The notes under the pieces are model-generated. The model searched no databases. It worked only from the letters and a program-made list of their open reading frames with translations, and was not told the DNA's origin. This document shows positions 35,339 to 43,609 of a stretch of DNA of 64,000 bases, one piece after another. Position 1 is the stretch's first letter. Each line of letters begins with the position of its first letter. Origin of the DNA: Myxococcus hansupus (lineage in GTDB: Bacteria; Myxococcota; Myxococcia; Myxococcales; Myxococcaceae); NCBI RefSeq assembly GCF_000280925.3, contig NZ_CP012109.1, positions 8,266,501-8,330,500 on the forward strand, read 5' to 3'. A program made the translations under genes and the position numbers.

Positions 35339-35707
35339 TCAGGCCGTCAGATGCTTGCCGACCGCGTCCAGCAATGTCTCCACGTCCACGGGCTTGCGCA
35401 GATGTCCGCAAGCGCCAATCTCGTCCGCGACCTGGCGCGCGTTGGCGGACGCGGAGAACACGAGCACGGGGATGTCGCGCCAGGCGGGGACCTGCCGCAT
35501 GGCCCGCGCGAAACCGCCGCCGTCCATGATGGGCATCATCATGTCCAGGAGGACGAGCCCGGGCAGCTCGGACGCGCCGCCCAGCACCTCCAGGGCGTGT
35601 TTGCCGTTGCTCGCTCCCAGGACGGTGTACCCCGCGTCACGCAGTACCTCCTCCAGGGCCTCCCGCAGGTCCGCGTCGTCATCCACCACCAGCAACGGCC
35701 GGCTCAC
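35339..35707 (-). CDS. Single-domain response regulator
   Basis: 122 residues, one receiver domain (CheY-like). Acidic pocket D9-D11 (LLVVDDDADLRE), phospho-acceptor Asp in VLLDMMMPIMDG (~D54), Ser in VFSASAN and the conserved Lys in HLRKPVD. There is no output domain, so it acts by protein-protein contact or as a phosphorelay intermediate. The GTG start at 35707 follows AGGAGAGG at good spacing. No histidine kinase is adjacent; the partner is unknown. Confidence 0.93.
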   Translation of the reverse strand: MSRPLLVVDDDADLREALEEVLRDAGYTVLGASNGKHALEVLGGASELPGLVLLDMMMPIMDGGGFARAMRQVPAWRDIPVLVFSASANARQVADEIGACGHLRKPVDVETLLDAVGKHLTA

Positions 35708-36061
35708 TCACGCCTCTCCTTTTCTTCACCAACGGCCACGCTGGACGAGCCGTGACGCGGACCTTGGATACATCCGAGCTTATCGCTCGTCCCGCTCGCG
35801 CGAAGCAGTGCTTCGCACGCTCGCCAGGCCCAGGTCCCGCCACACGGAAACAAACACCCCGACACCGGGCACAGTAACGGGGATGCGCCCGTAGCGATGT
35901 GACGAAGCGCACGCGCAGCGATTCCGACCGATGGCTGGTGAACGTCCAGGCGGCGTCACACCGGTTTTCCAGGGCCGCACACGGCCCATGGATTCGGAAA
36001 CGCCCCACGCTGAACGCGAGGCCCGAGGCGTCCGCCGCCTCGAGGGCCCTGAGACATCACG
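35708..36061. other. Intergenic region with a 17-bp palindrome
   Basis: 354 bases between two minus-strand genes. A palindrome lies at 35800-35816. Open frames crossing it show no recognisable protein and no ribosome binding site. It should contain the response regulator promoter. Confidence 0.4.
35800..35816. promoter_or_regulatory. 17-bp palindrome, candidate operator
   Basis: gcgaagca-g-tgcttcgc: perfect 8-bp arms around a central G, about 95 bases upstream of the response regulator start. Size and symmetry suit a dimeric regulator; the protein is unknown. Confidence 0.4.
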
Positions 36062-36673
36062 CTACTTCCAGGAAAGCTCGTACTCGCTGTCGAGCAGGCC
36101 GACTTGCCGGCCGTGGACCCGGACCTCTCGCGCCCCCACGGCCTCCAGCACGCCGTGCAACACACCCTCGTGGTAGGCGGCCGGCATGAAGTCGCGACGC
36201 ATGATGAAGCGGGCGCTCGTCTCCCCCGTCCACACCGGGTAGCGCTCGCCGTACGTCACCGCGGCCAGATAGGCCTCGCCCAACGACTCCAACAGGTGCC
36301 GCGGCTTGCCGTTGGCCGTGCGCATCAGCTCGCGGCCGAACATGGAGGCCACGAAGTCCACCGTGGCCTGCGTGCCCATGCGGCGCAGCACGCCTTCGAA
36401 GCCGTCCAACTGCGGCGCCAGCAACCGCGCCGCCGTCGACGACATCCGGAGATAACGGGAGATGGGGTACAGGTGCAGGAGGTTGATTTCCCACATGCCC
36501 GCCACGCCCTTGCAGCGGGCCACGGCGCCATCGCCGCCCAGGAAACCCACGACGTCCAGCGTGCCCTGGAAGAACATGCCCCGGGCCATGTCGTCGTCCG
36601 TGGCCGCCAGCCGGCGCAATTCCAGCTCCCAGGCCGCGCCGCCACCCGAGCTCGATTCATAACCCGCGTACAT
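36062..36673 (-). CDS. DUF2378 (myxobacterial TIGR02265-type) protein
   Basis: 203 residues. Features match a myxobacterium-specific paralogous family: an N-terminal FFQGTLDVVGFLGGDGAVARC segment, a helical middle (YLRMSSTAARLLAPQLDGFE), an RYPVWTGETSARFIMRRDF segment and a C-terminal AREVRVHGRQVGLLDSEYEL. Many copies exist in Myxococcus genomes, and the fold resembles ligand-binding heme-NO/V4R-like sensors; its role is unknown. Of the two near starts, ATG 36673 has GGGGAG six bases upstream and is preferred over 36679. Confidence 0.82.
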   Translation of the reverse strand: MYAGYESSSGGGAAWELELRRLAATDDDMARGMFFQGTLDVVGFLGGDGAVARCKGVAGMWEINLLHLYPISRYLRMSSTAARLLAPQLDGFEGVLRRMGTQATVDFVASMFGRELMRTANGKPRHLLESLGEAYLAAVTYGERYPVWTGETSARFIMRRDFMPAAYHEGVLHGVLEAVGAREVRVHGRQVGLLDSEYELSWK

Positions 36674-36887
36674 GGTCATCTCCCCGAGGGGACCCAACAG
36701 GTCACCCGGGGAACACGCCGCCACCTGACCTCGCGGATGCTTCCGGGCTCCCTGGATTCCCCCCACTTCCGGGAAGCCAACAGTCGCATATTTTTACGGT
36801 ACTGTCGAACCAAACTCGTTTCGCCCCGGGGGCCGAGAGAAGCATCCACCAGCCAACGTAATCCGGTGGAAAAGCCCCTTTGTCAGC
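36674..36887. other. Intergenic region, probable promoter
   Basis: 214 bases between the stop of the aminotransferase gene and the DUF2378 start, both minus strand. An AT-richer patch at 36785-36815 is the likely DUF2378 promoter. Nothing else recognised. Confidence 0.35.
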
Positions 36888-38048
36888 TCACCCCGCAAGC
36901 AAGGACGCCTGCGCGGCGGCAACGCCAGCCCCGGGCTCGGCCCGGTGACCCGCGGCGGCCAAGGCGCGCTCCAGCGCCCCCACGGTGGATAGGACGTCCG
37001 CGGGGCCCACGCGGTTCATGTGGCCCACGCGGAAGTAGCGCGTCTTCAGGTCCGGGTGCAGGCCACCGGCCACCACGACACCCTGCCCCTTCACCCCGCC
37101 CACCAGCGCCGCGTCCACACCTTCCGGGTAGTACACGGCGCTCAAGGTGTTGGCGGCCACGGCCTCGGACGTGGGCAGCAGCCGCAGCCCCAACGCCTTC
37201 CACCCCGCACGGAAGGCCCGCGCCATGCGCTGGTGCCGGGCGAAGCGGGCCTCCATGCCCTCGGCCAGAATCTGTCCCAGGCTCACGTCCAGCGCCGCCA
37301 CCAGGTTCACCGGCGGCGTGGCGAAGTAGGCCGGCTTGCCCGCTTCGTAGGCCTCCATGATGGGCAGCCACTCCGCGAAGTCCGCGTAGACACTGGCCAC
37401 CGGCGCGCGACGCTTGCGCCACGCCTCCATGGCCCGGGGCCCCACGGTGAGCAGCGCCAGCCCGGGCGGCACACCCACCGCCTTCTGGCTGGCGGTGAGG
37501 TACACGTCCGCCTCCCACGCGTCCTGGCGGAAGGTCTCCGCCGCGGTGGCGCACACGCCGTCCACCACCGACAGCACCCCGTGCTTGCGCGCCGCGCGCA
37601 CCAGCGGCTCCGCCGGCGCGAGCACGCCCGTGGACGTGTCCACGTGGGTGATGGACAGCAGCTTGAAGCCGCCCTGGGACAGGTGCGTCTCCACCTCGTC
37701 CAGGGAGGGCACGTCGCCCGGCGGCGCGCGCACGTGCGTCACCTTCGCGCCGTGGCGCTCGAGAATCTTCGCCATCCGGTCGCTGAAATAGCCGGTGTTC
37801 ACCACCAGCGCCGCGTCACCGGGCTCCACCAGGTTGGCCACCGCCAGCTCCATGGCCAGCGTGCCGGAGCCGGAGACGACGAAGGGCTGCGCGGACGGCG
37901 CCAGGCACACCTCGCGCAGCCGCTTCAGCGCCCGGCCGAAGAGGGCGATGAAGGCCGGATCCGTGTGACTGAGCGTGGGCGCGCCGAGCGCCTGGAGCAC
38001 CTCCGGCTCGAACTCCACCGGCCCCGGAATCATCAGCAAATCTCTCAC
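36888..38048 (-). CDS. Class V PLP aminotransferase (alanine-glyoxylate/serine-pyruvate type)
   Basis: 386 residues. The N-terminus RDLLMIPGPVEFEPEVLQ is the standard start of alanine-glyoxylate aminotransferases. The substrate loop GSGTLAMELAVANLVEPGD, the Asp in SVVDGVCATAAE and the PLP Lys in TASQKAVGVPPGLAL are all present, as is FRVGHMNRVG at the C-terminal end. It is expected to transfer amino groups between small amino acids and 2-oxo acids such as glyoxylate or pyruvate. The GTG start at 38048 follows AGAGGAG at about ten bases. The next upstream gene (M20 peptidase) is on the same strand but separated by a large inverted repeat. Confidence 0.9.
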   Translation of the reverse strand: MRDLLMIPGPVEFEPEVLQALGAPTLSHTDPAFIALFGRALKRLREVCLAPSAQPFVVSGSGTLAMELAVANLVEPGDAALVVNTGYFSDRMAKILERHGAKVTHVRAPPGDVPSLDEVETHLSQGGFKLLSITHVDTSTGVLAPAEPLVRAARKHGVLSVVDGVCATAAETFRQDAWEADVYLTASQKAVGVPPGLALLTVGPRAMEAWRKRRAPVASVYADFAEWLPIMEAYEAGKPAYFATPPVNLVAALDVSLGQILAEGMEARFARHQRMARAFRAGWKALGLRLLPTSEAVAANTLSAVYYPEGVDAALVGGVKGQGVVVAGGLHPDLKTRYFRVGHMNRVGPADVLSTVGALERALAAAGHRAEPGAGVAAAQASLLAG

Positions 38049-38172
38049 GGTGTCACCGCTCCTCTCACACGTCCGCCGTGGACGGAGATGCCCACGGCCC
38101 CGGTTCGACTGTGGCGGCCCCCGGTCGCGCTGTCCACGCACATGTGCCGCCGGGGGCGGGGCGACCGGGCCA

Positions 38173-38227
38173 CTGTTCGGAAATGTCGGGACATTCGCGG
38201 CGCAAAACCCCCGACATTTCCGAACAG
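38173..38227. repeat. Large perfect inverted repeat, 18-bp arms
   Basis: ctgttcggaaatgtcggg (38173-38190) and cccgacatttccgaacag (38210-38227) are perfect complements with a 19-base loop. It sits between the M20 peptidase stop (38254) and the aminotransferase start (38048). It may be a terminator, an operator or a copy of a dispersed intergenic element; no T-tract follows on either strand. Confidence 0.85.
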
Positions 38228-38253
38228 CGAGCCGCCCGATGCGCTCCGGAGGC

Positions 38254-39549
38254 CTACAGGCGGACCAGCAGCTCGCGGAGAATCGCGAAGCCCTGTCGGA
38301 AGTCCTCCAGCCGGGCCTGCTCGTTGGGGGCGTGGTAGTACTGCATGTCCCCGAAGCCGGTGATTTGCACGTCGCAGCCCTGACGTTGCAGGTCCCTCAC
38401 CAGCGGCAGCGAGCCGGTGAGCGAGAAGGGCGTCGCCGCCACGCCGCGAACCACCTGCATCGCCTCCTTCAGCGCGCGCAGGCCGTCGGAGTCCAACCGG
38501 CAGGCGATGCCCTCGGTGCCCGTCCCCTGGAAGCGGAACGCCAGCGTGCCGCGCTTGCCGCCCGCCGTGCGCGCGTGAGGAAAGTGGGCCGGGGCGTCGC
38601 CGCGCTCCAGCCGCGCGTCCAGCTCCCGCATGAAGCCCTCCACCTCCTGCTGCACCTTCGCCAAATCGTAGAAAGGCGTGAGCCGGATGTCGCCGCGGAT
38701 GACGACGTCGGCGGGGACCTTCGTCTCCTTGGTATTGGGGGCCTCCACCACCGTGGCCTTGAGGCTGGAGGATGACAGAAAGCCCCAGCGCTTCTCGTCC
38801 TCCGTGGGCGGGAAGCGCTCGTGGAAGAAGCGGGCCAGCTCCAGCGACGCGGCCATGCCCAGCTCCAGCGCGTTGACGCAGTTCTGCGGCATGCCGGAGT
38901 GGCCGCCCACGCCCGTCACCTTCAGCTCCCACAACGTGACGCCCGCGGTGCCCAGCGTGGGGCCGAAGTTCGCGCTGTCGAGCCAGTACACCGGCTGCCC
39001 ATCCAGCGGCTTCAACTTCCCCTGCTCGGCCACGTAGTTGAGGCCCAGGCCGGGCAGCTCGGACGACTCCTCGTTGGAGATGAGCACCACCTTCAGCGTG
39101 CGGCTGGGGCGCACCTTGCGTTCCGCGAGCTGGGCCACCAGGTCCGTCAGCACGGCGACGTGGCCCAGACAGTCGGTGACGCCACGGCCGTAGAGCACGC
39201 CGCCCGGGCCCTCCCACAACGTGAAGGGGTCGCGATCCCAGCCCTCCGCCTTCTGGTCGGCGGGGACGACGTCGAAGTGCGCGCCAACGAAGCCGATGGC
39301 GCCCTCACCCTCGCCCGGAATGGTGAGCACCAGACAGGGACGCGCTTGCTGTCCAGGCCCGGCGATGGACTCCGCCTGGATGAAGCCGCTCTCGATGTGC
39401 GGCGCCAGGGTGTCCAACACCACCTGCGCGGCCAGGCGCTCCTCGGGCACGAGCCCCGCGCCAGGGTTGTTCTGCAGCTTCGGAGTCAGGGCGATGAGCT
39501 TCCGGAGCACATCGAGGAAGCGGTCCTCACGCAGGGCAAGTGCTTTCAT
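38254..39549 (-). CDS. M20-family metallopeptidase (ArgE/DapE/succinyl-diaminopimelate type)
   Basis: 431 residues. Metal ligands in order: FVGAHFDVVPA (His), YGRGVTDCLGHVA (bridging Asp), ISNEESSEL (Glu-Glu) and MQYYHAPNE (C-terminal His). The dimerisation domain is marked by VTGVGGHSGMPQNCVNAL. This is a complete two-zinc M20 active site. Substrate class (N-acyl amino acid, dipeptide or carboxypeptidase substrate) cannot be told from sequence alone. No signal peptide, so cytoplasmic. The ATG at 39549 has only a weak ribosome binding site, but the sequence starts naturally there. Confidence 0.9.
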   Translation of the reverse strand: MKALALREDRFLDVLRKLIALTPKLQNNPGAGLVPEERLAAQVVLDTLAPHIESGFIQAESIAGPGQQARPCLVLTIPGEGEGAIGFVGAHFDVVPADQKAEGWDRDPFTLWEGPGGVLYGRGVTDCLGHVAVLTDLVAQLAERKVRPSRTLKVVLISNEESSELPGLGLNYVAEQGKLKPLDGQPVYWLDSANFGPTLGTAGVTLWELKVTGVGGHSGMPQNCVNALELGMAASLELARFFHERFPPTEDEKRWGFLSSSSLKATVVEAPNTKETKVPADVVIRGDIRLTPFYDLAKVQQEVEGFMRELDARLERGDAPAHFPHARTAGGKRGTLAFRFQGTGTEGIACRLDSDGLRALKEAMQVVRGVAATPFSLTGSLPLVRDLQRQGCDVQITGFGDMQYYHAPNEQARLEDFRQGFAILRELLVRL

Positions 39550-39726
39550 GGGCGGGATTGGAGCCCAGGCACCCGGGAGAAGTCACCGGAAAGAATGGCA
39601 AACCTTTCCGGGTCGCGAGGGACGAAGCCCCACGGGCGCCCGACCGACCGGTGCCTGACACATCCGAGTCACCGGACACCCCACGCCGATGCGTCCCCAC
39701 GGGTGCGGCCCCATCGTGTCCTCACC
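39550..39726 (+). promoter_or_regulatory. Divergent region carrying the graspetide cassette promoter
   Basis: 177 bases between the divergent M20 peptidase and the precursor peptide gene. No clear ribosome binding site precedes the precursor ATG at 39727. An in-frame ATG at 39595 exists, but the intervening residues look non-coding. No operator-like palindrome is obvious. Confidence 0.35.
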
Positions 39727-39879
39727 ATGCCCAAGCCACGTCCATCGAAGCCGCCTCGCGTGCTGTTCATCCGGGACTGGGCGCCGACGTCCGCCGGGCC
39801 TCGCCCCCAGCAGACCGACCCCGTGACGACGATGAAAGTGGGTGAGGAGTCCGACAGCGGCGACGACCTGCAACGCTGA
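39727..39879 (+). CDS. Graspetide (omega-ester RiPP) precursor peptide, plesiocin type
   Basis: 50 residues: a basic N-terminus MPKPRPSKPPR, a leader motif VLFIRDWAP, a Pro/Gln spacer and then the core V-TTMKVGEE-SDSGDD. The core pattern TTxxxxEE (T34, T35, E40, E41) is the group 2 graspetide signature, where an ATP-grasp ligase joins Thr hydroxyls to Glu carboxyls by side-chain esters. LFIRDW resembles the LFIEDL leader motif I recall for plesiocin-type precursors. There is a single core copy, unlike the multi-repeat plesiocin precursor. The stop overlaps the ligase ATG by one base. The ribosome binding site is weak and the start is therefore the least certain part; an in-frame ATG 44 codons upstream looks less likely. 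Confidence 0.78.
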   Translation: MPKPRPSKPPRVLFIRDWAPTSAGPRPQQTDPVTTMKVGEESDSGDDLQR

Positions 39880-40826
39880 TGGCGCCCAGGCGCGGAGGCA
39901 CGGTGGTGTTGGTGGGCTCGCGCGCGGATGCCCATGTCCAAGAGGTGGCGCGCAGGCTCCACGCCGAGGACGTGGACGCCTTGGTGGTGGACACGCTCGC
40001 GTTCCCCGAGGAGACGCGGCTGTCGCTCACGGAGGACCTGGCCGGCATCGTGGTGGACGGGCGCGAAGTGGGACGGCCCGCCGCCGTGTACGTGCGCGGT
40101 CTTCATGCGCACCCGCTGGCCGCGAAGGTGGAAGCGCACGACGCCATGGACGCGGACTGGCGCACCACGCTCACCGCGTTTCGAGAGAAGAGCGCGCTGC
40201 TGCTCGGCGTCTTGGGACGCTGGGAGCGCCTGGGCGTGCCGCTGTACAACCCGCCCTCCGCCGACTGGGGGATGCACAAACCCGCGCAGCTCGCCGCGCT
40301 CCAGGCCGCGGGGCTGCCCGTGCCCCGGACGCTTTGGACGAATGACGCGGAGGCCGTGCGCCGCTTCGCGCGGAGCGGACGCGTGGCCTACAAGCCCATC
40401 GCGGGGGGCGCGGCCACGCAGGAGCTGTGTGAGGACGACCTCACGGAGGAACGTCTCGCCGCGCTGGCCGCCGCGCCCGTCACCTTCCAGGAGTTGCTGC
40501 CGGGCGAGGACCTCCGCGTGTACGTGCTGGACGGCGCCGTCATCGCGAGCCTGCGCGTCGTCTCGGCGTCACTGGACTTCCGGCAGCACGAGGCACGCAT
40601 CGAGCCGGTGACGCTGCCCCCGGACATAGCCAGCGCCTGTGTGAAGGCGTGCGAAGTGCTGGGCCTGCGGTGGACGGGGTTGGACCTGAAGCGGGATGGG
40701 GACGGCGTGCCCAGGTTCCTGGAGCTGAATGGCTCGGCGATGTTCCTGGGCTTCGACGCGCGCGGCGGCTCGGACGTGGCGGGACAGTTGGCGCGTGCGC
40801 TCGCACGGCACGCGCGCGACGTGTAG
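39879..40826 (+). CDS. ATP-grasp graspetide ligase (PsnB/MdnC-like)
   Basis: 315 residues. The N-terminal part (TVVLVGSRADAHVQEVARRL, AAVYVRGLHAHPL) and the central PLYNPPSADWGMHKPAQLAA-L-QAAGLPVPRTLWTND match the pre-ATP-grasp layout of the MvdD/PsnB family. ATP-grasp elements follow: RVAYKPIAGG (nucleotide Lys), TFQELLPGEDLRVYVLDG, WTGLDLKRDGDGVPRFLELN (metal-binding D, E and N). It should activate Glu/Asp carboxylates of the precursor as acyl-phosphates and form ester or amide cross-links. It is coupled to the precursor gene by a one-base overlap. No transporter, protease or acetyltransferase is adjacent, so export and leader removal must be encoded elsewhere. Confidence 0.85.
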   Translation: MAPRRGGTVVLVGSRADAHVQEVARRLHAEDVDALVVDTLAFPEETRLSLTEDLAGIVVDGREVGRPAAVYVRGLHAHPLAAKVEAHDAMDADWRTTLTAFREKSALLLGVLGRWERLGVPLYNPPSADWGMHKPAQLAALQAAGLPVPRTLWTNDAEAVRRFARSGRVAYKPIAGGAATQELCEDDLTEERLAALAAAPVTFQELLPGEDLRVYVLDGAVIASLRVVSASLDFRQHEARIEPVTLPPDIASACVKACEVLGLRWTGLDLKRDGDGVPRFLELNGSAMFLGFDARGGSDVAGQLARALARHARDV

Positions 40827-40833
40827 CGCGTGC

Positions 40834-42210
40834 TCAGCGACGGCCGAGGAACTGCGGGTCCTTCCAATCCCAGAGCCGCTCCGGGTGTTCGTCCACGTCG
40901 AGAGGGAAGCTGTTCCACCGGTACACGGCGCGCGAGCTGGCGCCGTGGACGTGGAGGACCAGGCTCAGCACGGCGAGCACCGCGAAGGTGGCCGTGAGTC
41001 CGCGCCGGGCCTCGGGGCCTTGCCATCGCAGCGCACGCACCACCGGCACGAGGAAGAAGACGAGGAAGGGCACCATGTCCGAGAAGAAGCGCGGACCATA
41101 CGAATGCCCCGCCCACCAATGCGGGAAGGTGGAGATGGCGACCCAGTGCAGCGTCACCACCGCGAGCAGGACCGCGTGCAGCCGCGTGAAGGCGCGGGCG
41201 CGGAAGTCCAGCCACAGCCCCCAGGCGCACAGGAGCAGCACGGGGGTGTAGACGAGCAACCCGCGGGCGGGCGACACGAGGTTTCCGGCCAGGGCCTCGG
41301 CCACGCGTGACGCGGACAGCTCCAGCCGCTGCGGCTCGTAGTACGGCGCGAGCACGGAGCCGTAGTGAGCGAGGTTCACCGTCACCCACGGGATGGCCAC
41401 CCCGAGCGCGCCCGCGAAGAACTTCCACGCGTGACGTGGAGAAGTCCCCAGCACGTAGAGGGATAGCAGCAGCACGGAGATGCTGTTGGTGGGCCTCATG
41501 ACGTAGGCGAGCGCGAGGAGCATCCCCGCCCAGGCCACGTGGCGTGGAGCCTCACGTGCGAGCACGAGCGCCAGCAACACCCCGGTGAGGCACAGCAAGG
41601 AGGGGGCGTGCTGCCACAGCGCGCGGCTGGCGGTGGAGAGCAGCGGCGTGCAGAAGACGAAGACGGCGGCCAGCAGCAGCGCGCGGCGGCGAGACAGGTG
41701 CAGCGCGGTGCCAAGCACATACATGACGACGCCCGCGAGCGCCGTCAGCACGGAGGCAAAGAGGCGCTGGGGACCGTTCCACGCATCCAGGTCCACACGG
41801 CCCGTCGCGTCGTAGAGGTGGCGCCAGTGCGCCAGGGGATGCGCCAGCGCGGGATGGAGACTGCCCGCGGGTGTGGCGAGGCGAACGAAGCCATCCACCA
41901 GCACCACCATGGGCACCGCGGCGAGGGAGGGGCCCAGGGGGAAGTAATTGTAGAGGTGGCCGTCGCGTTCGTAGAGGCCGTGGCGATAGGACTCGAAGGT
42001 CGGCGCGTACTCGTCCAGGTCGAGGTTCCCCTCCCGCAGCAGCGACAGCGTGGTGGGGAGCGTCAGCTTGGAATCGAAGGGCGTGTGGACAGGGAATGCC
42101 GCCAACGCCGCGAAGAAGCCCACGAAGAGCAGCGCCCGCCCGGCCCAAATCCGAGACATGGCGCGCACGGGCGCGGAGGCAACGGGAGCGCAGACGGCGG
42201 ATGGGTTCAT
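40834..42210 (-). CDS. Polytopic membrane protein, GT-C/PMT-like
   Basis: About 458 residues with roughly ten hydrophobic segments. The first lumenal loop after helix 1 is acidic (LDLDEYAPTFESYRHGLYER), as in GT-C fold glycosyltransferases such as dolichyl-phosphate-mannose-protein mannosyltransferase relatives, which use an early acidic residue. Later segments include LAYVMRPTNSISVLLLSLYV and HWWAGHSYGPRFFSDMVPFL, a combination seen in many uncharacterised bacterial members. Probable role: sugar transfer from a polyprenyl carrier at the membrane. The start is uncertain: ATG 42210, ATG 42159 or further upstream; none has a strong ribosome binding site. It converges with the graspetide ligase gene seven bases apart. 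Confidence 0.65.
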   Translation of the reverse strand: MNPSAVCAPVASAPVRAMSRIWAGRALLFVGFFAALAAFPVHTPFDSKLTLPTTLSLLREGNLDLDEYAPTFESYRHGLYERDGHLYNYFPLGPSLAAVPMVVLVDGFVRLATPAGSLHPALAHPLAHWRHLYDATGRVDLDAWNGPQRLFASVLTALAGVVMYVLGTALHLSRRRALLLAAVFVFCTPLLSTASRALWQHAPSLLCLTGVLLALVLAREAPRHVAWAGMLLALAYVMRPTNSISVLLLSLYVLGTSPRHAWKFFAGALGVAIPWVTVNLAHYGSVLAPYYEPQRLELSASRVAEALAGNLVSPARGLLVYTPVLLLCAWGLWLDFRARAFTRLHAVLLAVVTLHWVAISTFPHWWAGHSYGPRFFSDMVPFLVFFLVPVVRALRWQGPEARRGLTATFAVLAVLSLVLHVHGASSRAVYRWNSFPLDVDEHPERLWDWKDPQFLGRR

Positions 42211-42421
42211 CGCGGTGGAGGGCCGCCGTCTTAATGGCTCAGGCCCACGAAAGCCAGGAGCCACTGCAAAGACTGACACCTGGGCCCACCACGGCGGGCC
42301 TGAATAGACTGTCGGGTTCAGGCTTCGGCTTCCACCGGCCCTGTCAGCGCCAAAGCCTCATATCTGGAAGGCAAGTGGCGGGCGGTGCCTGCACTCCACC
42401 ACCCGCGCCCAGTAAGCCGAA
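42211..42421. other. Intergenic region
   Basis: 211 bases between two minus-strand genes. A 7-bp inverted repeat gcctgaa/ttcaggc lies at 42298-42323 and may help terminate the MCE operon or mark the next promoter. Nothing else seen. Confidence 0.35.
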
Positions 42422-43609
42422 TCAGGGCTGAGCCGCCGTCTCCCCAGCAGGCGCCGTCGCGGGCGCCTCGGTCCGGGGCTCCACGCGCTCCACCTTGCCC
42501 ACCTGGTCCAAATCCTCCCGGTTGCTCAAGGAGAAGCGCACCAGCGCGCGGAGGATGCGATTGCGCTTCACGTTGCCAATCACCTCGCGCAAATCCTCGT
42601 ACACCGTCGGGTCGCTGATGAGCCCGCCCACCGTGCCGTCGCCCTTCGCCACCGTGGACGTAATCTGCTTCAGGTCCGCCGCCGCGCTGCCCAGGTCCGC
42701 GAACATGCCGCTCGCGTCGCCGTACACCAACTGGTGCACCGCCCCGTTGGGGCTCTTCTTCGCGTCCTCGATGAGCCCCGCGAGCTGCCCGGCCGCCGAG
42801 CCCAGCTCGGTCAGCGCCTTCGCGCCATCCTGGCCGTAGACGAGCGCATGCGCGGTGCCATCCCCCGTGCGCACCTCGCGCAGAATCCCTTCCAGCTCAC
42901 CCACCGCGCCATCCACCCGCGCCGCGGCCTGAGAGGCGTTCGCCAACAAGCCCCGCACCTCGCGCCCGGCCTGCTTGTCGTAGATGAGCGCGTGCAGCAC
43001 GCCCTCGCCCTTCGCCACCTCTTCCAGGAGCGCCCGCAGCGCCGACACACCGCGCGTCACGTCTTCGGCCAGCTCCGGGTTGGCGTAGGTCTCCACCGCG
43101 GCCCGCAGCGACTTGCTGATGGCCACCGAGTTCTCCATCACCTGCGAGGCGCCATTGAGCAGCGCCGACAAATCCCCGCTCGTGGACGACTTGAGCACCC
43201 CGCCCGGCTCCACCAGCGGCGACGTGGGATTGCCCAGGGAGATGTCCACCGCCTTGTCGCCCAGCACGCCCATGCTGGACAACTGCGCCACCGAGTCCTG
43301 CCGCACGCGGTCCGTGTAGCGCGAGGCCACCTGGAACTGGACCTCCAGCCGAGGGTCCTTCGGGTCGGGTGAGAAGACAATGCCCGTCACCCGGCCCACA
43401 TTGAGTCCGCCGAGCCAGACGGGAGATTCGTCACTCAGGCCCTGCACGTTGGCGAAGTAGGCGCGGTACGTCGTCTTGCTTTCGAACAGCCGCGACTGCT
43501 GGCCAATGACCATCACCACCACGCTGGCCACGGCCAGCCCGATGGCGACGAAGAGCCCCGCGCGAAACGCCAGACGGCGCTCGGTTCCAGCGGGAGAGAA
43601 CAAGCTCAT
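42422..43609 (-). CDS. MCE/MlaD-family lipid transport substrate-binding protein
   Basis: 395 residues. One N-terminal membrane anchor at ~14-36 (LAFRAGLFVAIGLAVASVVV), then an MCE domain at ~45-130 (YRAYFANVQGLSDESPVWLG, LNVGRVTGIVFSP, GDKAVDISLGNP), then a long helical, heptad-rich periplasmic tail to the end. MCE proteins form hexameric rings that pass lipids between the inner and outer membranes. The ATG overlaps the ATPase stop by four bases (ATGA), with GGAGGG upstream. It is the third gene of a permease-ATPase-MCE operon. Confidence 0.9.
   Translation of the reverse strand: MSLFSPAGTERRLAFRAGLFVAIGLAVASVVVMVIGQQSRLFESKTTYRAYFANVQGLSDESPVWLGGLNVGRVTGIVFSPDPKDPRLEVQFQVASRYTDRVRQDSVAQLSSMGVLGDKAVDISLGNPTSPLVEPGGVLKSSTSGDLSALLNGASQVMENSVAISKSLRAAVETYANPELAEDVTRGVSALRALLEEVAKGEGVLHALIYDKQAGREVRGLLANASQAAARVDGAVGELEGILREVRTGDGTAHALVYGQDGAKALTELGSAAGQLAGLIEDAKKSPNGAVHQLVYGDASGMFADLGSAAADLKQITSTVAKGDGTVGGLISDPTVYEDLREVIGNVKRNRILRALVRFSLSNREDLDQVGKVERVEPRTEAPATAPAGETAAQP

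Noticed and set aside
39727..39879. Microviridin (group 1) type precursor
   Set aside because: The TxKxPSD core and the PFFARFL leader motif are absent; the TTxxxxEE core points to the plesiocin type.
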